Shown here: positions 34,591-42,782 of the stretch, one piece after another
How positions within the stretch are numbered: position 1 is the stretch's first letter
Layout of the letters: every line of letters starts with the position of its first letter
Assembly: GCA_964442785.1 (NCBI GenBank)
Contig: CAYTZW010000001.1
Span: forward strand, 16,069-80,068
Direction: 5' to 3'
DNA: 64,000 nt
Source: SIG223 sp964442785
GTDB lineage: Bacteria; Bacillota_I; Bacilli_A; RFN20; DUOF01
Made by a program: the position numbers and the translations under genes
The notes under the pieces: model-generated
Databases searched by the model: none
Told to the model about the DNA's origin: nothing
The model's input: only the letters and a program-made list of their open reading frames with translations

Positions 34591-37104
34591 ATGGCAACAA
34601 ATAAAGATGATGAATTATTTATAAAACCACACGAAGAAGCAACTTTAGTTAATATTTCTAATGAGGTTAGAAATTCCTTCTTAGCTTATGCAATGTCAGT
34701 TATCGTTGCAAGAGCACTTCCAGATGTAAGAGACGGATTAAAACCAGTACATAGAAGAATATTATTTTCAATGAATGACCAAGGAATGCAATATGATAAG
34801 CCATACAAAAAATGTGCTCGTATTGTAGGAGATGTAATGGGAAAATATCACCCTCACGGAGACTCTGCAATATACGATGCTTTAGTAAGATTAGCACAAG
34901 ATTTTTCAAGTAGATATCCAATGGTAGACGGACATGGTAACTTTGGTAATATTGACGGGGACGGAGCTGCCGCAATGCGTTATACAGAAGCAAGACTAAC
35001 AAAAATTGCTTCAGAAATGGTAAAAGACATTAATAAAGATACTGTAGACTTTATGGATAACTATGACGGAGAAGAAAAAGAACCAACCGTTCTTCCTTCG
35101 AAAATACCTAACATTTTAGTTAATGGAAGTACAGGAATTGCAGTTGGAATGGCAACAAACATACCACCTCACAATTTAGGAGAAGTTATTGATGCTATAT
35201 TAGCAATTATGGAAAATCCTGATATCACAGCAGTAGATATTATTAATAACTATTTATATGGACCAGATTTTCCAACAGGAGCAATTATTTTAGGAAAATC
35301 AGGAATTAAGAAAGCTTATGAAACTGGAAATGGAAGTATTGTTCTACGTTCTAAAACTGAAATAGAAGAAATGGAACACGGCAAAAAAAGAATAATCGTA
35401 ACTGAAATACCATATCAAGTTAACAAATCAGCATTAGTTGAAAAAATAGGAAATTTAGTAAGAGAAAAAGTAATTGAAGGAATAACTGCTTTAAGAGATG
35501 AATCAAGTAGAGAAGGAATAAGAATTGTTATTGAACTTAGAAAAGATATTGTTCCTGAAGTAATTTTAAATCAATTATTCAAATTAACTCAATTACAAAT
35601 AAGTTATGGAATTAATACTTTAGCAATAGTAAATGGAGAACCAAAGATTTTACCTCTTGTTGATTTAATAAAATTATATTTAGAATTCCAAGAAGAAGTA
35701 TTTGTTAGAAGAACAAGATTTGATTTAAAAATATTAACTGATAGAAAACATATTTTAGAAGGATTAAAAATAGCAGTTGATAACATTGATGCTATTATTA
35801 ATGTTATTAGAAACAGTAGAGAAGCTGATAATGGTCAAAAAGAATTACAAGAAACATTTGGATTATCAGAAAAACAAAGTAAAGCTATTTTGGAAATGAG
35901 ACTTCAAAGATTATCAGGTATTCAAAGAGATAAAATTCACGAAGAATTAGCCCAAATAACAGAGCAAATAACAGAATTAGAAACAATACTAGCAGATCGT
36001 AATTTAATCTTAGAACACATCAAAAATGAACTATTAGAAATAAAAGAAAAATATTCTGATCCACGTAGAACAGAAATATCTAATGAAAGTTATGATATAG
36101 ATGATGAAGATTTAATACCAGAAGAAAAAATAACAATAACCTTAACGTCAAATGGATATATTAAAAGAGTTAGTACCGATACTTACAAAACTCAAAATCG
36201 AGGCGGAAAAGGAATAAAAGGAATGACTACTAATGAAGAAGATGTTGTTGATTTGCTACTTACAACAAAAACTCATACTGATATTTTATTCTTTACTAAC
36301 GTTGGAAAAGTATATCGTTTAAGAGGACATCAAGTTCCAGAATATAGTAGACAAGCAAAAGGAATACCTGCTATTAACTTACTAAATATGGATAAAAATG
36401 AAAAAGTAAGAGCAATGATAAGTTTAGATGAGTACAATGAAAATCAAAACTTAACCTTTATAACATTAGAAGGAATAGTTAAAAGAGTACCACTAGAAGA
36501 ATTTGTTAGAATTAGACAAAGTGGAAAAATAGCGGTAACTTTAAAAGAAAATGATGAATTGTTTGCAGTCAAGAAAACAAACGGAAATGAAGAAATATTA
36601 ATTGCTTGTTCCACTGGAAAAGTAGTTAGATTTAATGAAAATGATATTAGAGTAATGGGTAGAACCGCTATGGGAGTAAAAGGTATAGAAACTGTAGGTG
36701 GTGTAGTAGTAGGTGCTGCTACATCAAGTGAAGGAGAATACTTATTATCTGTAACTGATAAAGGTTATGGAAAAATGTCAAAAATCACTGATTATCGTTT
36801 ATCTTTAAGAGGTGGACGTGGAGTAAGAACGATAGAAACCACAGAGAAAAATGGTAATTTAATAGGTACAAAAGCAGTAAAAGGTGATGAAGATTTAATG
36901 ATAGTAACTAATAAAGGAATTATCATTAGAATATCATTAGATGATATGAAAGTATCTAGTAGAAGTACTCAAGGGGTACGATTAATTAAATTAAATGAAG
37001 ACCAAAAAGTTGCTTCTATTGAAATAGTTGAAAAAGAAATAGAAGAAGAAAACAACGAACAATTAGTTGAAGAAACAAATGTTCAAGAAACCACAGAAGA
37101 ATAA
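34591..37104 (+). CDS. gyrA: DNA gyrase subunit A
   Basis: DNA-cleaving subunit. The 837-residue protein has the catalytic Tyr131 (AAMRYTEAR), the quinolone-determining stretch HPHGDSAIYDAL with Ser92 and Asp96, the residues of sensitive strains, and a C-terminal beta-pinwheel with a GyrA box QNRGGKG. The acidic C-terminal tail is rich in Glu. AAGGAGG lies before the ATG. The gene is followed by a 30-bp palindrome and a parS site. Confidence 0.98.
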   Translation: MATNKDDELFIKPHEEATLVNISNEVRNSFLAYAMSVIVARALPDVRDGLKPVHRRILFSMNDQGMQYDKPYKKCARIVGDVMGKYHPHGDSAIYDALVRLAQDFSSRYPMVDGHGNFGNIDGDGAAAMRYTEARLTKIASEMVKDINKDTVDFMDNYDGEEKEPTVLPSKIPNILVNGSTGIAVGMATNIPPHNLGEVIDAILAIMENPDITAVDIINNYLYGPDFPTGAIILGKSGIKKAYETGNGSIVLRSKTEIEEMEHGKKRIIVTEIPYQVNKSALVEKIGNLVREKVIEGITALRDESSREGIRIVIELRKDIVPEVILNQLFKLTQLQISYGINTLAIVNGEPKILPLVDLIKLYLEFQEEVFVRRTRFDLKILTDRKHILEGLKIAVDNIDAIINVIRNSREADNGQKELQETFGLSEKQSKAILEMRLQRLSGIQRDKIHEELAQITEQITELETILADRNLILEHIKNELLEIKEKYSDPRRTEISNESYDIDDEDLIPEEKITITLTSNGYIKRVSTDTYKTQNRGGKGIKGMTTNEEDVVDLLLTTKTHTDILFFTNVGKVYRLRGHQVPEYSRQAKGIPAINLLNMDKNEKVRAMISLDEYNENQNLTFITLEGIVKRVPLEEFVRIRQSGKIAVTLKENDELFAVKKTNGNEEILIACSTGKVVRFNENDIRVMGRTAMGVKGIETVGGVVVGAATSSEGEYLLSVTDKGYGKMSKITDYRLSLRGGRGVRTIETTEKNGNLIGTKAVKGDEDLMIVTNKGIIIRISLDDMKVSSRSTQGVRLIKLNEDQKVASIEIVEKEIEEENNEQLVEETNVQETTEE

Positions 37105-37115
37105 AAAATGAAGTT

Positions 37116-37145
37116 TTTACTACTATGATATATCATAGTAGTAAA
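37116..37145. repeat. 30-bp perfect palindrome after gyrA
   Basis: TTTACTACTATGATA followed at once by its exact reverse complement. It is 12 bases past the gyrA stop and six bases before parS. No T run follows, so it is not a standard terminator; an mRNA-stabilising hairpin or protein-binding site is possible. Confidence 0.85.
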
Positions 37146-37151
37146 TACTAT

Positions 37152-37167
37152 AGTTTCACGTGAAACA
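37152..37167. promoter_or_regulatory. parS: parS site 1 (gyrA-serS gap)
   Basis: AGTTTCACGTGAAACA matches the 16-bp parS consensus TGTTYCACGTGAAACA except for the first base. The palindromic core GTTTCACGTGAAAC is intact. Confidence 0.85.
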
Positions 37168-37180
37168 TTTAGGAGGAAAT

Positions 37181-38467
37181 ATGTTAGATATAAAATTAAT
37201 AAGAGAAAATCCTGACATTGTTAAAGAAAATATAAAGAAAAAATTTCAGGACGAAAAATTACCATTAGTAGACAAAGTAATTGAATTAGACCAAAAGGTA
37301 AGACTTCTAAAAAAAGAAGGAGATGACTTGAGGTCAGAAAGAAATAGTACCAGTAAAAACATTGGTGTCTTAATGAGTAAAAAACAAATAGAAGAAGCAA
37401 ATAATGCTAAAAAAAGAGTTGTCGAAATAAATGAAAGATTAATTAATATTGAAAAAGATGAAGAAGAATTAGACCAAGAAATTAGAAAAATAATGCTAGT
37501 GATACCTAATATTATTGATGCATCAGTTCCTATTGGAAAAGATGATAGTGAAAATGTAGAAATTAAAAAATATGGAGAACCAGTTGTACCAAATTTTGAA
37601 ATTCCACATCACGCAGACATAATAGCTTCTTTCAATGGTTTAGATAAAGAATCATCAGGCAGAACAAGTGGATATGGCTTTTATTATTTAATAGGAGAAA
37701 TAGCAAGATTACATTCAGCAATGTTAAGTTATGCAAGAGATTTTATGATTAATAGAGGTTTTGAATATTGTATTCCTCCATTTATGATTAGAGGAGATGT
37801 TGTAAATGGAGTTATGAGTTTTGCTGAAATGGAAAATATGATGTATAAAATTGAAAATGAAGATTTATATTTAATTGGTACTAGTGAACACTCAATGATA
37901 GGAAGATTTAAAGACCAAATAGTAAAAGAAAGTGAATTACCTATCAAACTAACTTCATATTCACCTTGTTTCAGAAAAGAAGTAGGAGCACACGGAATTG
38001 AAGAAAGAGGAATTTACAGAGTACATCAATTTGAAAAACAAGAAATGATAGTTTTATGTAAACCAGAAGAAAGTATGGACTGGTATAATAAAATGTGGAG
38101 TTATACCGTAGAATTCTTTAGAAGTTTAGATATCCCTGTTAGAACATTAGAATGTTGTAGTGGTGATTTAGCAGATTTGAAAGTAAAAAGTTGTGATGTA
38201 GAAGCTTGGAGTCCAAGACAACAAAAATATTTTGAAGTTGGTTCTTGTTCAACATTAGGAGATGCTCAAGCTAGAAGACTTTCAATTAGAACAAAAGGCG
38301 AAAAAGGAAATTACTTAGTTCACACTTTAAACAACACTGTATTAGCAACACCAAGAGGATTAATTGCTTTTCTTGAAAACAACTTAAATGAAGACGGAAG
38401 TATAAATATACCAACAGCATTACAATCTTATATGGGTGGATTAAAAAAAATAGAAAAAAGAAAATAA
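37181..38467 (+). CDS. serS: Seryl-tRNA synthetase
   Basis: Charges tRNA-Ser and tRNA-Sec. The 428 residues have the N-terminal coiled-coil arm (about 30-100), motif 2 (SPCFRKEVGAHG) and motif 3 at the C terminus (LNNTVLATPRGLIAFLENN). The ATG at 37181 follows AGGAGGA; the frame upstream would read through parS. No T-box leader is visible in the gap before it. A terminator follows. Confidence 0.97.
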   Translation: MLDIKLIRENPDIVKENIKKKFQDEKLPLVDKVIELDQKVRLLKKEGDDLRSERNSTSKNIGVLMSKKQIEEANNAKKRVVEINERLINIEKDEEELDQEIRKIMLVIPNIIDASVPIGKDDSENVEIKKYGEPVVPNFEIPHHADIIASFNGLDKESSGRTSGYGFYYLIGEIARLHSAMLSYARDFMINRGFEYCIPPFMIRGDVVNGVMSFAEMENMMYKIENEDLYLIGTSEHSMIGRFKDQIVKESELPIKLTSYSPCFRKEVGAHGIEERGIYRVHQFEKQEMIVLCKPEESMDWYNKMWSYTVEFFRSLDIPVRTLECCSGDLADLKVKSCDVEAWSPRQQKYFEVGSCSTLGDAQARRLSIRTKGEKGNYLVHTLNNTVLATPRGLIAFLENNLNEDGSINIPTALQSYMGGLKKIEKRK

Positions 38468-38488
38468 GTCAGAAAAGCTTATTTTTTT
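38461..38488 (+). terminator. Terminator after serS
   Basis: AAAATAAG/CTTATTTT stem with a 9-base loop followed by T residues, overlapping the serS stop. Confidence 0.75.
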
Positions 38489-38570
38489 ATTGCTTTAAAT
38501 AATCTATGATTATTTAAGTTGATGATGATTAAAAATAATAATTATCAAAAATAAAAAAATAAAAATAAAG

Positions 38571-38599
38571 TTGTAAAATTTTATTTAATAACATATAAT
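38571..38599 (+). promoter_or_regulatory. Promoter of the SRP RNA gene
   Basis: TTGTAA (38571-38576), 17-base spacer, TATAAT (38594-38599), with the RNA 5' end expected about six bases later. Confidence 0.75.
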
Positions 38600-38603
38600 A
38601 ATA

Positions 38604-38689
38604 GTGCTATCGCAATAGTAGAACATGAACCTGGTCAGATTCGGGAGAAAGCAGCCATAAGTGTAATCGCTGTGTGCGGTAGCCTTTTT
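38604..38689 (+). ncRNA. ffs: Signal recognition particle RNA (4.5S type)
   Basis: About 80 bases with the conserved apical SRP motif: GGTCAG on one side and GCAGCC on the other of the tip GATTCGGGAGAAA. The 5' end GCTATCGCA pairs with TGCGGTAGC at the 3' end, closing the rod, and a T run follows. The small size lacks the Alu domain of the Bacillus RNA. Position near tadA and dnaX matches the Bacillus scr locus. Acts with Ffh in membrane protein targeting. Confidence 0.93.
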
Positions 38690-38701
38690 ATTAGAAAGGT
38701 G

Positions 38702-38717
38702 TGTTTCACGTGAAACA
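38702..38717. promoter_or_regulatory. parS: parS site 2 (at the tadA start)
   Basis: TGTTTCACGTGAAACA, a perfect parS 16-mer. Its GTG may serve as the tadA start codon, so the site overlaps translation initiation. Confidence 0.95.
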
Positions 38718-39162
38718 ATTAGAATATATAAATGAAGCATATAATCAAGCAAAAAAAGCTTATAAGCATAATGAAGTACCAGTCGGGGCTATTGTAGTCT
38801 ATAAAAACAAAATTATTTCCAAAGGTTATAATAAAAAAGAAAGAAAAAACAATTCTTTATATCACGCAGAAATAGTAGCAATCAATAAAGCTTGTAAAAA
38901 ACTTAAATCGTGGAGATTGTCAGAATGTGAATTATATGTAACTTTAGAGCCTTGTTTAATGTGTGCAGGATTAATAATTCAAAATAGAATATCAAAAGTT
39001 TATTATGGTTGTGAAGATAATAAAAGTGGTGCTTTAGGTGGCTTAATGGATATTAGAGAAATCAAAGGTTTAAATTTCTATCCTAAAGCAGAATGTTTAG
39101 AACATAAGGAAAGTTCTGAAATTTTAAAAAAGTTTTTTAAAGAAAAAAGAAAAAATGATTAA
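38710..39162 (+). CDS. tadA: tRNA-specific adenosine deaminase
   Basis: Makes inosine-34 in tRNA-Arg(ACG). The 150-residue enzyme has the zinc deaminase motifs HAEIVAI (His52, Glu54) and PCLMCAG (Cys82, Cys85), and NEVPVGAIVV near the N terminus. The start is probably the GTG at 38710, eight bases after AAAGGTG and inside parS; a GTG at 38701 is the alternative and would add three residues. It follows ffs. Confidence 0.95.
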   Translation: MKQLEYINEAYNQAKKAYKHNEVPVGAIVVYKNKIISKGYNKKERKNNSLYHAEIVAINKACKKLKSWRLSECELYVTLEPCLMCAGLIIQNRISKVYYGCEDNKSGALGGLMDIREIKGLNFYPKAECLEHKESSEILKKFFKEKRKND

Positions 39163-39302
39163 GCAAAAATCCTATTTATTGAAAAGATATGATTTTTTAA
39201 TAATTGTAAATTATTAAATATTTTATAAAAAAGAAATATATAATACTATTTTATATGGTTAAATACAAAAAAATAATGTATAATATTCAAGAGGTGAAAG
39301 CT

Positions 39303-41084
39303 ATGGCATATAAAGCTTTGTATAGAACTTATCGTCCTCAATCTTTTGATGAAGTGATAGGACAAAAATACATTTTACAAACTATTAAAAATCAAATAAA
39401 AGAAGGAACAATATCGCACGCATATTTATTCAATGGTCCAAGAGGAACTGGTAAAACCACAATGGCTAAGTTACTTGCAAAAGCAGTTAATTGTGAGAGT
39501 GATGATATTAAACCTTGTAATGAATGTGAAAGTTGTAAGGAAATAACAGAAGGCTCACACCCAGATGTTATTGAAATAGATGCTGCTAGTAATACTGGAG
39601 TTGATGATGTTCGTGAAATAATTGAAAAAGTAAAATATGCTCCTGCTAGAGGAAAATATAAAATTTACATTATTGATGAAGTACATATGATGTCTACTAG
39701 TGCATTCAATGCTCTTTTGAAAACTTTAGAAGAACCTCCTGCTCACGTAATATTTGTTTTAGCAACGACAGAGGTTAATAAGGTCTTACCTACTATTTTG
39801 TCGAGATGTCAAAGATTTGATTTTACAAAAGTAAGTACAATAGATTTGAAAACGAAATTAAAAGAAATATTAGAAAAAGAAAATAAAAAATATGAAGAAG
39901 GAGTAATTGATGCTATCGCTGAATTAGCAGAAGGTGGTGTTCGAGATGCGTTGTCTATTCTTGACCAAACTATTGCTTACGCAGTAGATAACATTACTGT
40001 TCAACATATTAAAGATATCTATGGAATTACTTCTAATAGCGAAAAAATATCTTTCCTAGAAAAAATATTCAATAATGATGTTATGGAAGTTTTAAATCAA
40101 ATTGATACATTTGAAAGAAATGGTATTGATTTAGTTAAGTTAACTTCTTCTTTAATAGATTTATTGAAAGAATTAATTGTTATATCAAGTACTCATAATG
40201 AAAAGTTGTTGAAAATATTAACGTTAGAACAAGCTTCTGATTTGAATGATTTAGTTGAAAAAGAAAGTTTGTATCCTATGATAGATGTTCTACTAGAATC
40301 TTTATCAAATTATAAAAAATCTAATAACATTCGTGCTTTCTTTGAATTGGCAATTTTGAAATTATGTTCTTATTCTAAAAAAGAAAAAAAAGCAGTTGTT
40401 CTTACTGAAACTAAACCTATTGTTCAACCTACATCTTTGTCTTTTAAAGTAGAAACAGAACCTGTTGTAACAAAAAGTGATTTTGAACGTAAAGAAGAAA
40501 AAATAGAAATTAAGGAAGAAATAAAAGATGAAATCAAAGAAGAAAATGTTTCACGTGAAACAACAGAAAATATTTTACCGGAAGGCTATTATAGAGAAAA
40601 TGATAAAATAATTACTAAAGACGAAGATATTTATAATGTTATGGTTCAAGCTACCAAAGACTCTATTGTGGAGATTAAAAGTAAATGGACTGTTTTATCA
40701 GGATTTACGGGCAATCCTAAGTATGGAGTTATTATTGGTCTTTTAATGGGTACTACTCCAGTAGCAGCTTGTAATAATGCTGTTTTATTAGCTTGTGAAA
40801 GTGATGTTGATGTTTCTATTTTAGAAAATGTAAAAAATAAGGTACTAATTAGAGATTTTTTTAAAAATCTCTATAATAAAGAAATTGAATATTATCCTTT
40901 AACTAAAAAGAAGTTTTTATTTTATAAAGATGAGTATTTAAAACTTAGGTCAGCACATAAATTACCAGAAGCTCAAAAAATTGTTGTTGAACCTATTAAT
41001 ATAAAATATAATGATGCTCAAAATGATCAAGCTTTAGATTATGGAAAGAAAATTTTTGGCGATTTTGTTACAGTGGAGGAATAA
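39303..41084 (+). CDS. dnaX: DNA polymerase III subunits gamma and tau
   Basis: Clamp-loader ATPase. The 593 residues begin MAYKALYRTYRPQSFDEVIG, with Walker A GPRGTGKT (45-52), the zinc module CNECESC, IIDEVHMM, and domain III to about residue 355. After that the sequence is charged and linker-like, with a C-terminal tau-type domain. The ATG at 39303 follows AGAGGTG; the longer frame has no ribosome binding site. A run of eight A (40384-40391) immediately after domain III could allow slippage to a short gamma form. A perfect parS lies at 40547-40562 in the linker, read as NVSRET. Confidence 0.97.
   Translation: MAYKALYRTYRPQSFDEVIGQKYILQTIKNQIKEGTISHAYLFNGPRGTGKTTMAKLLAKAVNCESDDIKPCNECESCKEITEGSHPDVIEIDAASNTGVDDVREIIEKVKYAPARGKYKIYIIDEVHMMSTSAFNALLKTLEEPPAHVIFVLATTEVNKVLPTILSRCQRFDFTKVSTIDLKTKLKEILEKENKKYEEGVIDAIAELAEGGVRDALSILDQTIAYAVDNITVQHIKDIYGITSNSEKISFLEKIFNNDVMEVLNQIDTFERNGIDLVKLTSSLIDLLKELIVISSTHNEKLLKILTLEQASDLNDLVEKESLYPMIDVLLESLSNYKKSNNIRAFFELAILKLCSYSKKEKKAVVLTETKPIVQPTSLSFKVETEPVVTKSDFERKEEKIEIKEEIKDEIKEENVSRETTENILPEGYYRENDKIITKDEDIYNVMVQATKDSIVEIKSKWTVLSGFTGNPKYGVIIGLLMGTTPVAACNNAVLLACESDVDVSILENVKNKVLIRDFFKNLYNKEIEYYPLTKKKFLFYKDEYLKLRSAHKLPEAQKIVVEPINIKYNDAQNDQALDYGKKIFGDFVTVEE
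40547..40562. promoter_or_regulatory. parS: parS site 3 (inside dnaX)
   Basis: TGTTTCACGTGAAACA, a perfect parS 16-mer in the coding sequence of the poorly conserved dnaX linker. Confidence 0.95.
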
Positions 41085-41087
41085 AAA

Positions 41088-41585
41088 ATGAAATTTGAAA
41101 AAGTTAGTTATGAACAATTTAAGAAAGATTTATTAAAAGCTGGTATGAATTATGATGAAAAAAAGATTGAAGAAATTTATCAATCTATCATTTTACCAAC
41201 AAGAGGAACTAAAAGTTCTGCAGGATATGATTTTAGATTGCCTTATGATTTAGAAGTAAAAGCAAATCAAACAACATCTTTTTTACCAACAGGAATAAAG
41301 TGCGAAATTGATGATGACAAGGTTCTTATTTTAGCTCCAAGAAGTAGTTTAGGAACTAAATATGGTTTTGAACTTTCTAATACAATAGGAGTAATTGACG
41401 CTGATTATTATAATAATCCTGATAATGAAGGTGATATAGCAGTTAAATTTAAAGTTGCAGTTGATATGAACTTTAAAGCTAATGATAGAATTGTTCAAGG
41501 AATTATAATGAAATATTATAAAGTAGATGATGATAATAGTAATGACCAACGTTCTGGTGGCTTTGGAAGTACAGGAAAAATATAA
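41088..41585 (+). CDS. dut: dUTP diphosphatase
   Basis: Hydrolyses dUTP to dUMP, keeping uracil out of DNA. The 165-residue protein has the trimeric dUTPase motifs: SAGYDFRLP (motif 1), PRSSLGTKYG (2), NTIGVIDADYYNN (3), RIVQGII (4) and the C-terminal RSGGFGSTGK (5). The N-terminal 35 residues are an extra helical segment. It lies between dnaX and ebfC, three bases after dnaX, a spot where Bacillus has no such gene. Confidence 0.93.
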   Translation: MKFEKVSYEQFKKDLLKAGMNYDEKKIEEIYQSIILPTRGTKSSAGYDFRLPYDLEVKANQTTSFLPTGIKCEIDDDKVLILAPRSSLGTKYGFELSNTIGVIDADYYNNPDNEGDIAVKFKVAVDMNFKANDRIVQGIIMKYYKVDDDNSNDQRSGGFGSTGKI

Positions 41586-41601
41586 ATAAGGAGAGATAAA
41601 A

Positions 41602-41910
41602 ATGAATATTAATATGATTATGCAACAAGCACAAAAAATGCAAAAAGAACTTGAAAAAGCAAAAAAAGAATTTGAGCAAAAAGAGTTGACTTTCTCTAGC
41701 AATGGAGATGCCTTAACTTTAGTTATTAAAGGAAATAAAGAAATTGTTAGTATCAATATTGATAAAGATTTAATTGATCCTGATGATAAAGAAATGCTTG
41801 AAGATATGTTGAAAGTTGCTTTGAATGACGCTATTAAGAACATTGATGCAGAAATGGAAAAAATTCTTTCAAAAGCAAGTGGCGGAATGAATATTCCAGG
41901 TCTTTATTAA
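41602..41910 (+). CDS. ebfC: YbaB/EbfC family nucleoid-associated protein
   Basis: Small DNA-binding protein. The 102 residues show MNINMIMQQAQKMQKELEKA, a central TLVIKGNKEIVSI strand region and the C-terminal MNIPGLY. AGGAGAG precedes the ATG. Order dnaX-(dut)-ebfC-recR is the common one. Confidence 0.93.
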   Translation: MNINMIMQQAQKMQKELEKAKKEFEQKELTFSSNGDALTLVIKGNKEIVSINIDKDLIDPDDKEMLEDMLKVALNDAIKNIDAEMEKILSKASGGMNIPGLY

Positions 41911-41911
41911 T

Positions 41912-42508
41912 ATGGAATTACCAGTTAGTTTAGAAAAATTAATTGATTCTTTCAAAAAAATACCAGGAGTAGGGAGAAAATCCGCTGAAAAGATAGCTTT
42001 TCAAGTTTTAGAATTAGATAAAGAAGCTCAAGTAAATTTATTAGACAGCATAAAAGGTGTAATTGAAAATATTAAAATTTGCTCTGAATGTGGTATGATT
42101 TGTGAAAATGACAAATGTGAAATATGCCAAGATTTAACTAGAGATAGAAGTAAAATATGTGTTGTTGAAAATGTCAAAGATGTTTTTGCTTTAGAAAGAA
42201 CTAAAGAGTATCAAGGATTATATCACGTGTTAGGTGGCTCAATTTCTCCTAGTAAAGGAATAATGCCTGATGATTTGAATTTAAAATCATTAGAAAGCAG
42301 AATTAATGAAGAAACAAAAGAAATTATCTTGGCAAATAGCACCAGTATTGACGGAGAAACAACGGCTTTATTTCTCAATAAATTATTAAGTAAATATGAT
42401 GTTACCGTTACTCGTATTGGCTATGGTATTCCAATGGGAGCTCAATTAGATTATGCTGATGACTTCACTTTAATTAGAGCAATGGAAAGTAGAAAAAAGT
42501 ATAAATAA
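41912..42508 (+). CDS. recR: Recombination protein RecR
   Basis: Helps RecF and RecO load RecA at gaps. The 198 residues have the helix-hairpin-helix (FKKIPGVGRKSAEKIAF), a zinc finger with Cys57, Cys60, Cys69 and Cys72, and a Toprim domain (VENVKDVFALERTKEYQGLYH). It begins one base after ebfC and ends in a region with a small membrane gene. Confidence 0.97.
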   Translation: MELPVSLEKLIDSFKKIPGVGRKSAEKIAFQVLELDKEAQVNLLDSIKGVIENIKICSECGMICENDKCEICQDLTRDRSKICVVENVKDVFALERTKEYQGLYHVLGGSISPSKGIMPDDLNLKSLESRINEETKEIILANSTSIDGETTALFLNKLLSKYDVTVTRIGYGIPMGAQLDYADDFTLIRAMESRKKYK

Positions 42509-42532
42509 AAACTGTTATGAATAAAGTTAATT

Positions 42533-42721
42533 ATGAAGATATATCATAAGATAAAAAAATTCTTAGCAGTTTTTTTTGTTTTAATTGGATTAAAGTATTT
42601 GTTTTCTTTTTTTGAAATCTTTATTTCTACGTCTTTAATATTAGCTTTTCTTTGTGGCTATTTAGGAAAAATAGGAATTATCCTTTTTTTAGTTTATATT
42701 TTATTTACTTTAACAAAGTAA
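42533..42721 (+). CDS. Small membrane protein, possibly BofA-like
   Basis: The 62-residue product is nearly all hydrophobic, with about two membrane spans. In Bacillus the gene behind recR (after yaaL) is bofA, an inhibitor of pro-sigma-K processing. The C-terminal part (LAFLCGYLGKIGIILFLVYI) has the spacing of the BofA LGIPG motif, but is too divergent to be sure. The ribosome binding site is poor. Alternative: a lineage-specific small membrane protein. Confidence 0.4.
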   Translation: MKIYHKIKKFLAVFFVLIGLKYLFSFFEIFISTSLILAFLCGYLGKIGIILFLVYILFTLTK

Positions 42722-42758
42722 AAAGTTTGTCTTTTTATAGTAAATCAGCCCCTTAAAT

Positions 42759-42766
42759 GTTATAAT
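42759..42766 (+). promoter_or_regulatory. Extended -10 before tmk
   Basis: TG at 42758-42759 followed by T and TATAAT (42761-42766) fits an extended -10. It would give a very short leader to tmk. Confidence 0.4.
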
Positions 42767-42782
42767 TATTAAGGGTGATATG

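Noticed and set aside
38495..38517. Inverted repeat TTAAATAATC-TAT-GATTATTTAA between serS and ffs
   Set aside because: Only A+T pairs mainly, no T run, and a better serS terminator lies just upstream; probably chance in this composition.
41349..41843. 164-codon minus-strand frame across dut and ebfC
   Set aside because: Antisense to two well-supported genes, low-complexity Ile/Ser composition, no ribosome binding site.
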